64,000 bases of DNA from Cyrtodaria siliqua. Taxonomy: Eukaryota; Mollusca; Bivalvia; Adapedonta; Hiatellidae. Location of the stretch: positions 180,001 to 244,000 of the forward strand of contig JAWPHD010001139.1 of NCBI GenBank assembly GCA_037043455.1, given 5' to 3'. The stretch's first letter is position 1. Every line of letters starts with the position of its first letter. Position numbers and translations under genes: made by a program. The notes beneath the pieces are model-generated. The model was not told where the DNA came from, ran no database searches, and worked only from the letters and a program-made list of their open reading frames with translations. Positions 57,931 to 64,000 of the stretch are shown here, one piece after another.

Positions 57931-58730
57931 TAGGATCGTATTTAATGAAACAATATAGCACAAGATGCGTTAGAGGACTGTGGACGCTCTATTGGCTTAC
58001 ACGGCTCATATATAATAGTACGGGGTGAAACAAAACTACCTCTAGTCCAAACTCGCCGGGTCGCCAGTCGCAAAACATCTCTACTGTACAGGACATGTTT
58101 TCTCGGATATATCCCTTTGTTGCATAGACCGCAACCCCATTTAATCAGATCACACTCGAAAATCACGTAAATCGTATTGGATCCGTCAATTCAACACTAT
58201 TCAACCGTTTGGAATAAACAAAGAGGATGACATCCGAATCTCCAGTAACAATAACTTATTCATTTACATGCCGGCTTATTTGTTGATTACTGTGAAATAA
58301 TGTGAGTGATATCGAACTCATTGACCTCATATTTAATAATTTCATTAAAACGTATATTCTATCTTAATGTTCGATGTGTGTATGAAATCAGATGTAACAT
58401 CACTTTTTTAAAATCTATTCGTTTTAAGCATATTTTGCATCTATGATCTAGACAACCTAATTACAATGTCAACGTGCCATAGGTTTTCTTTTGTTAAAAA
58501 TGTATATACGTTGGAATTTTAACTAAACACATTTACTTAACATTTCTATTAAGGACATGCAATTAAAGTCGTTTTAACAATTTCTTTATGCAACATTTGT
58601 CTTAAATTATTATAATATAACAATGTATAGATAGTTGTTTAAATAATTACATTTCATAATGAGTTTAATGTAGGAGTTTATATGGAAAAACATGTCGAAA
58701 CACTGTAAGGTGAGGATACGCTATTTTAAC
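57931..58730. other. Unassigned sequence
   Basis: No gene or repeat recognised. Confidence 0.4.
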
Positions 58731-58732
58731 GT

Positions 58733-58805
58733 CAATTTAAAATGTCAGCGTTTTTTTATTTAAAATGTTAGCATTTTTTATTTAAAATGTCAGCGTTTTA
58801 CTTAC
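58733..58805. repeat. Three copies of atttaaaatgtcagcgtttt
   Basis: A 23-27 bp unit occurs three times with small changes (gtcagc, gttagc, gtcagc). Confidence 0.8.
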
Positions 58806-60008
58806 GCGACGTCATAACTGACGACCTCAGTTTTGTTTTTTGAAAGTAAACACTTTTTGACGTTCACGACGTTTACTAACGGTCTGAATATTTGTTACTT
58901 TCTCGGCGTTTATATCGTTATATAATTACGCGATTATTATTTATTTATTGTAAATCTAAATGGGCCTCTTTTGCGGGCATTCTCTTCCAATATCAGACTA
59001 TTTTAATAATATATTTATGATCATTTGTACATTGTTTTCTATTTTTACATTGCAACCGTTGTTTAGATGATTTTTTGAAATGTTTCATGTCTTTGTACTC
59101 CTAAAGAAGGCGTAAAGCCGAAAGCGCTCGAGTATATATTTTAGCTAGTATACACGCTAGCTAAGAGATTTTGTTTAATTTTGTTGATAGCACTGTAAAC
59201 GATAATTTTCCACATTGTATATTAACAAACTACTCTGTCATTTAGTATCCTTTCTGGATCCAGTGTTTGTGAAAGGTGTTCTGTTCAAAATATGATTTCC
59301 TCTACTATATATATATATATATTATATATATATCATTTTCTGGTATGAAACTACCTATTCAATGCTTATAACAATATTTCGGTTACGCACACATAAGCGC
59401 TTTTATTTTTATTTATTTATTTTTGTTGTCCGAAATGTCGTGGCAAAAACGCTTTGTAAGACGTAAACTATTTATTCTTTACTTTTATTGACATAATCTT
59501 AAGTCAGATTATAATCAAAATAATGCGCAGGTAATTTGCATACAGCTAACTTGATTTAACATCGTCATAATGAAAGCAAGCAAACGTTAACCGTTTGGGA
59601 TATAATGTAACTAATGCAGGATTTGGGAAAGCGGAATTTTATTTTATACAAATGAAATTCCTTTAGGCGCAGTTGTAATATATTTGTATTTGTTTGTTTC
59701 GATAAATATTTAGACTAGACATATTGTTTTTGTAAAATAATATGACATTTGAATATTTTCATTTTTATCATTATTTTTATTTTTCTGAAATACCATTCTT
59801 TGCGTGCGGAAAAATGTGTCACATTTTAGCATCTTATTACCCCTTTCATATACAAGTCAACACAGAATTGTATTCAAAGATGTCTATATCTTGTTTTTAA
59901 TGTGACAAATGCATTTCTTTATGATAATTGAACTATTGTCAGGAATATCAATTGCGTTAAACTGTTCGTTTAGATATTTGTAATACATATTGCGCCCGAA
60001 CTAAGATG
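58806..60008. other. Unassigned AT-rich sequence
   Basis: Nothing recognised except a short (TA)n at 59,307-59,333. Confidence 0.45.
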
Positions 60009-61018
60009 CATATCGATGGTTTGGCGCAACACTGGTCTAACTCACGTTTTTCACAAAATCACTTTTTTTGCATTTTTGAAATATAAAAGATGAAATACTT
60101 TTTATGAAAAATGTTTTTTGTTTATCATTTTCATCTTATTATTGATTTCACTATGAAATAACAAATCAGTCTATCTCAGAACAACAAATTTAAACAGGAA
60201 ATTTAAACAGGTCTAATTTGAGTTGGACTTGTTTTACGTTGTTGAAATTTGTGTGCAAAACCAGTTCAACTCATGATATTAATTGTTTTGGTTGTTTAAT
60301 GCCTTTGTTTAATGCTTTAAATGATTTTTCCCATGCCCCCCCCCGCACCCCCCCCCCCCCCCCCCACACACACACCCCACCCCACCATCAAAGGAGAGCA
60401 CTGGGCATACCCTGCGGGGAATTAGACGGTGGTAAAAACAGTTTATAATCCCCTTCCCTATGAGCAACATCATGTCCAAATCCCCAGTTTCTACCAGTAT
60501 ACTATATCCCCATGTTGGTACCAGATTCTGTCTAATTCCCCACCCCGGTGTTATCATTGATGGTATGCCTCCCTCCTGCCCCTCATAATTTAAACGGGGG
60601 GCATAAATAATGTTATTTATTTCATTTCATAATTATTGTAAACCAATTTCTAACAATATTTAACATGTTAGATTTGCAATATTTGCAAATTTTCAAATAT
60701 TTTGCATATATGTATTTGTATTGGTTATAAAACTGTTTTTCGTGCTTACTCCTGAAATGTCAGTGCAAAACAAGTCTATCTCAAGTTAGACCAGTTTTGC
60801 ACTGACAAAAATGAGCGCAAAATAAGTCTAACTCACTAATTACCTATTTGCTATTAATATATATATAAACATTTGTTTAACTAACTAAGAAATTACATGA
60901 GGGATATATATTTCCATGTTTGCCATCTAATTTTCCAAGAATATAATCAGTTTTTTGCTTCTCCTGAAAAGTTTGCAAAATGTGAGTTAGACCAGTCTTG
61001 CGCCAAGCCCTCGATATG
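60009..61018. mobile_element. 1-kb TIR element with repeated internal motif
   Basis: The ends catatcgatggtttggcgca acactggtctaactcac (60,009 on) and, inverted, the right end tcttgcgccaagccctcgatatg (to 61,018) form 42-bp TIRs with about four mismatches. The core phrase gcaaaacnngtctaactca recurs at least five more times inside in both orientations, including a hairpin at 60,762-60,804. It has no transposase frame. C-rich runs at 60,338-60,366 lie inside. Confidence 0.82.
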
Positions 61019-61600
61019 ATATTACATGTAATAGTGGAAGTATGTTTTAAATAATGCATGTATAAATATAACTGATTAGTTACTGTCTCTTTTAACATAC
61101 ATGAATATGAAGAAACAAGCGGCGCTGTGATCCATACTCCATGAAATTTCTGGTGGGGTGGTGTTGGATGGGGGCGCAGTCTTCATGATACGTATGGGCT
61201 GACACTTAATACGCACTAATCTAAGCTAGTTTGCTAGGAAAACATTAGAACAAATGTTAAGACGGGGCCTTTTGTGGCATCACGTTTATTCTTCCATCTT
61301 TTGCCTTTAATACGTTGTGCCGATCTGGCGATGTTGTCCTGAAGACTTGATAGGACCCTTGAAATGAACGTAAAACATCTATGCTTACAAAATTAATAAA
61401 ATGTGACTTTTGTATTAGACATATAGTCATTATTATTTTAAACATATCACTGCACTCTACAGAATGGTATCGAGTCAATGATGTTACAATTCACATTTAC
61501 AAACACTTAGACAAGAGCACCGCAAACGGAACGTGATGAGCCCGTCAAAGGAGTCGACTTATTAATGTTGTTTACAAAACGGTAAGTTACTGTCTGAGTT
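61019..61600. other. Unassigned; one weak exon-like frame
   Basis: The minus-strand frame 61,257-61,478 ends with a charged, protein-like C-terminus (SFQGSYQVFRTTSPDRHN). It has acceptor-like AG sites near 61,380, but no partner exon or known domain was found. Confidence 0.3.
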
Positions 61601-61619
61601 TCAGTCCATATAAGAACCC

Positions 61620-61800
61620 AAATAGTAACCCAGCTCAAAAGGAAGCAACTTAGCCAAAATATAACCATTTCTGCCCAAAAAGTAACCCCGACCTACAAAA
61701 ACTGTAGCCTGTCTACCCGTAGGTTAACCCGATTTAAACATTACCCGATGAGGTAACACATATTGACCCTTGCTGCCCAAAATGTAATCCCTTATATATG
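61620..61800. repeat. Degenerate short repeat (cccaaaa.gtaaccc)
   Basis: About seven irregular units are built on aacccaaatagtaaccc, tgcccaaaaagtaacccc and tgcccaaaatgtaatccc, roughly 25-35 bp apart. Confidence 0.7.
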
Positions 61801-61865
61801 TGTTATGTATTAAGCGCATATTTCCTCTTCATTCTACAAACGTTAGTATGCGTTCTAATTAGTAC

Positions 61866-61922
61866 GTCCGTTCGTCCGTCCATACGTCCATACGTCCATA
61901 AGTACGTGCGTCTGTCCGTCTT
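61866..61922. repeat. GTCC-rich short tandem repeat
   Basis: It reads cgtccgttcgtccgtccata, cgtccatacgtccataagta, cgtgcgtctgtccgtc. It is similar in type to the GACGGAC tails elsewhere, in the other orientation. Confidence 0.8.
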
Positions 61923-62529
61923 TTTTTGGATAACTGCATGTTTGAATTTTGCGTTTTATAATGGAGCTCATATATTTTTTAAAATTGTTATTCTGTCTGA
62001 TTTAGTTTTGGACACCGTAACACTGCGACTGCGGTTTTCATGTGTTTGTTGGTTTTGTTTGCCCTCCCAAAACATTCCGGTCAGTATTGGCAGAAAGAAT
62101 CACAGTTAAAAAGTCTAAATGGGTAAAGGACATGACCACATTAATACTTCTGGTGCAGAAGGTCTAAGTATATAGTATTGAACATGCAATGACCCTTTGG
62201 AATATCTTGGAAGGTGTGAGATGGTATTGATCACTGGATGAATACTTTATTATAAAATAATATGTGGTGGGTATTTTGTTTTGAAGTTATTGCGCGGAAT
62301 GTATATGTCCATATGCAATAATGGTGACCTACTTACCCAAAACAAATGGGTTTAACCAAGAGTACTGAACAGATAAACAACAATGATATCCTGGTATAGA
62401 TTTCTCTCCTTATATACGGTTTTAAGGCTATATTCCACAAGCTTGAAATTGGTAGCAAACAATGCTTAAAACCTCTCCAATTTGCTTTAGGTACATGCCC
62501 TCTAGCCTTATATTCAGATGACTATAAAG

Positions 62530-62935
62530 TTAGGAGCCAGTTCGCAGTTCGCAGTTCGTTATATTAATTGCGATCTGGCTGCCAGTTCTCAATTCGAAAT
62601 AAACGTTAGATATATGCATTTATACACATAATAAGGATTAATTTGATGTGCGTTCACAATAAAAGTTCCACATTAACAACAAAGCGGACATGTTATATCC
62701 AATGCTATTCGAATTGCCAACTGGCAACTGGTGCTTGTTCTCAATTCGGGATAAATTGCAACTGGCTCAACTAACTTTGTTCCGGAGACTATTGTTTGCT
62801 GGAATGATGAACAGTAGTCCCTTCAGCATCGTTAGTTTAGCCAGTTGCCAATTCGGCCGAATTGCGAATTGGGAGCCAGTGTCCACTTCGCAGTTCGCAA
62901 TTTGAATAACGAATTGCGATCTATTTCAAATATAC
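62530..62935. repeat. AATTGCGAACTGG-type direct and inverted repeats
   Basis: ggagccagttcgcagttcgc ... aattgcgatct occurs at 62,532-62,576 and, modified, at 62,870-62,932. In between are palindromic variants (gccaactggcaactgg, ttcggccgaattgcgaattg). Confidence 0.7.
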
Positions 62936-63006
62936 AGCAATTTGTCCGTTTTATTTATAATTATGTTTTTTTCTTTAGCAATTTGAATAAACAGTGTGAC
63001 CTATTT

Positions 63007-63008
<2 letters not shown>

Positions 63009-63039
<31 letters not shown>
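63009..63039. repeat. (TA)n microsatellite
   Basis: A pure ta/at run, followed by a T run. Confidence 0.95.
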
Positions 63040-63099
63040 CATCATTTTTTTTTTTTTATAGTTACGATTTTTTCTTAAAAATACTTCATTTGATATTGT

Positions 63100-63665
63100 T
63101 TCTATACTAGAATGTTCACAAGCCAAAATTACACATGTTTAAAATAAATCAAGGGACCATAACTCTGATATTCCTGGTCCGATATTGCTGATTTTCTAAT
63201 GTGTTTGAGCTTTCATTAATATCAACAATCTGAGTAAGCTTGGTTCATAGTAAATACAACATGAAGGTGCTAGAGTGTTTGCAAGGCTGAAAATAACATT
63301 TTTCAATTAATCAAGGGTCATAATTCTAGTGTTACTAATTAATACAGCTTGTGTTTACACTTGTCCGAGCTCTAATTAACATGAACAATCTGACAAAGTT
63401 TGGTACTAGACTGTTCACATGGTAGAATATGGCATTTTTCAATAAATCAGGGAACTTAACTCTGGCATTATTGGTCCGATATATCAGTTTTTCGTAATTG
63501 TCCGAGCATTTGTTATATCAACAATTTGGCTATGTTTGGGAAAGATCAAATTCAAATGTAGGTGCTAGAGTATTGAGGGGTGAAAATGACATGTTTTCAG
63601 TAAGAAGGGACATAACTATCGTGTTACTAATCCAATATGACCGATTTTCGAACTTTCATTGATAT
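63100..63665. repeat. Degenerate ~170-bp tandem repeat
   Basis: Three to four units share aataaatcaagggaccataa, ctctg(g/a)tatt.ctggtccgat, ttgtccgagc, atatcaacaatctga, aagtttggt and ggtgctagagt. From memory it is a familiar bivalve repeat type. Confidence 0.8.
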
Positions 63666-63745
63666 AAAGAAGTAAATATCATAATGTAGAGCTTTGTTGT
63701 TTACCAACAAATGTGTTTTTCAATTCGTAAATCAGCGGCTTTGAA

Positions 63746-63900
63746 AACGGAGAAATATTTATTAAACTCCATAATAAAGCATATGATTTTAATTTTGATA
63801 TTGTTAGTTATAAGCACTTAGATGGGGATGTTCCCCGAGCTACTTATTATGCGGTCTATGTTTCTCAACTTTTTCTTTTCATACACGAGTGCGAACAAAG
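63746..63900 (+). pseudogene. Penelope-like reverse transcriptase fragment
   Basis: The translation of 63,750-63,880 reads AYDFNFDIVSYKHLDGDVPR and YYAVYVSQLF. It parallels DDFNFDIVNYPHLDGDIPR and YGVYVSQHI of the main copy. Neither end of the element lies next to it. Confidence 0.85.
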
Positions 63901-64000
63901 AGGGCCGTTTAATCGAATATTTCGTAAAAACAATACATGGATAATTATAGTACAGTAATCAGATTTATATCACCATAGAAACAAAAGTGAAATTCGCACA

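Noticed and set aside
61257..61478. Last exon of an unknown minus-strand gene
   Set aside because: The C-terminal part looks protein-like, but the acceptor is weak, a neighbouring frame is also possible, and no partner exon was found.

Overview
This is eukaryotic DNA, most likely a bivalve mollusc. It is AT-rich and intron-rich, and full of tandem repeats and decayed transposons. The repeat families (tRNA-headed SINEs with a 'GGTTCTACCCAGG' core, reverse transcriptases of the 'PMGTNCAP...YLDD' type, and 'GACGGACA' tails) are ones I associate with marine and freshwater bivalves. The species is not determined.

Only one host gene can be built with confidence. It lies on the minus strand and spans 30,259 down to 8,380. 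Eight exons join with matching phases to 1,326 nt (441 codons plus stop). The predicted product is a secreted mosaic protein: signal peptide, PAN/apple domain, a short four-cysteine EGF-like segment, two sushi (CCP) domains and a C-terminal fibrinogen-related domain (FReD). This is the architecture expected of a lectin-like recognition or adhesion protein, possibly of innate immunity. Its introns carry most of the repeats in the first half of the window.

Layout. 1-8,380: downstream flank, with a tRNA-SINE with target-site duplication, a second SINE, microsatellites, a degenerate block rich in TGACGTCA sites, and a 35-bp satellite ending about 90 bp from the gene's stop codon. 8,380-30,259: the PAN-EGF-CCP-CCP-FReD gene. 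Its introns hold several minisatellites, a 0.7-kb tandem duplication, foldback elements, a TIR element, SINE and TA repeats, and a Penelope-like reverse-transcriptase element sitting inside a 28-bp satellite. 30,260-34,500: a minisatellite split by a TIR element, a piggyBac-like MITE flanked by TTAA, and a second Penelope-like copy. 34,530-37,322: a 5'-truncated, mutated non-LTR retrotransposon with an (ATT)n tail. 37,415-40,785: a 3.4-kb array of a 27-bp unit that is largely free of stop codons in several frames on both strands. 40,800-64,000: no recognisable host gene. It holds a Tc1-like transposase relic, many fragments of one Penelope-like family and its companion repeat, two inverted copies of a 1.4-1.9 kb repeat, a LINE relic abutted by a SINE that was itself hit by a 452-bp TIR element, and a 1-kb TIR element.

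The window is therefore one immune-type gene plus a record of layered transposition. All gene and element calls come from reading the sequence. No alignment or database search was run, and family names are from memory of family motifs.
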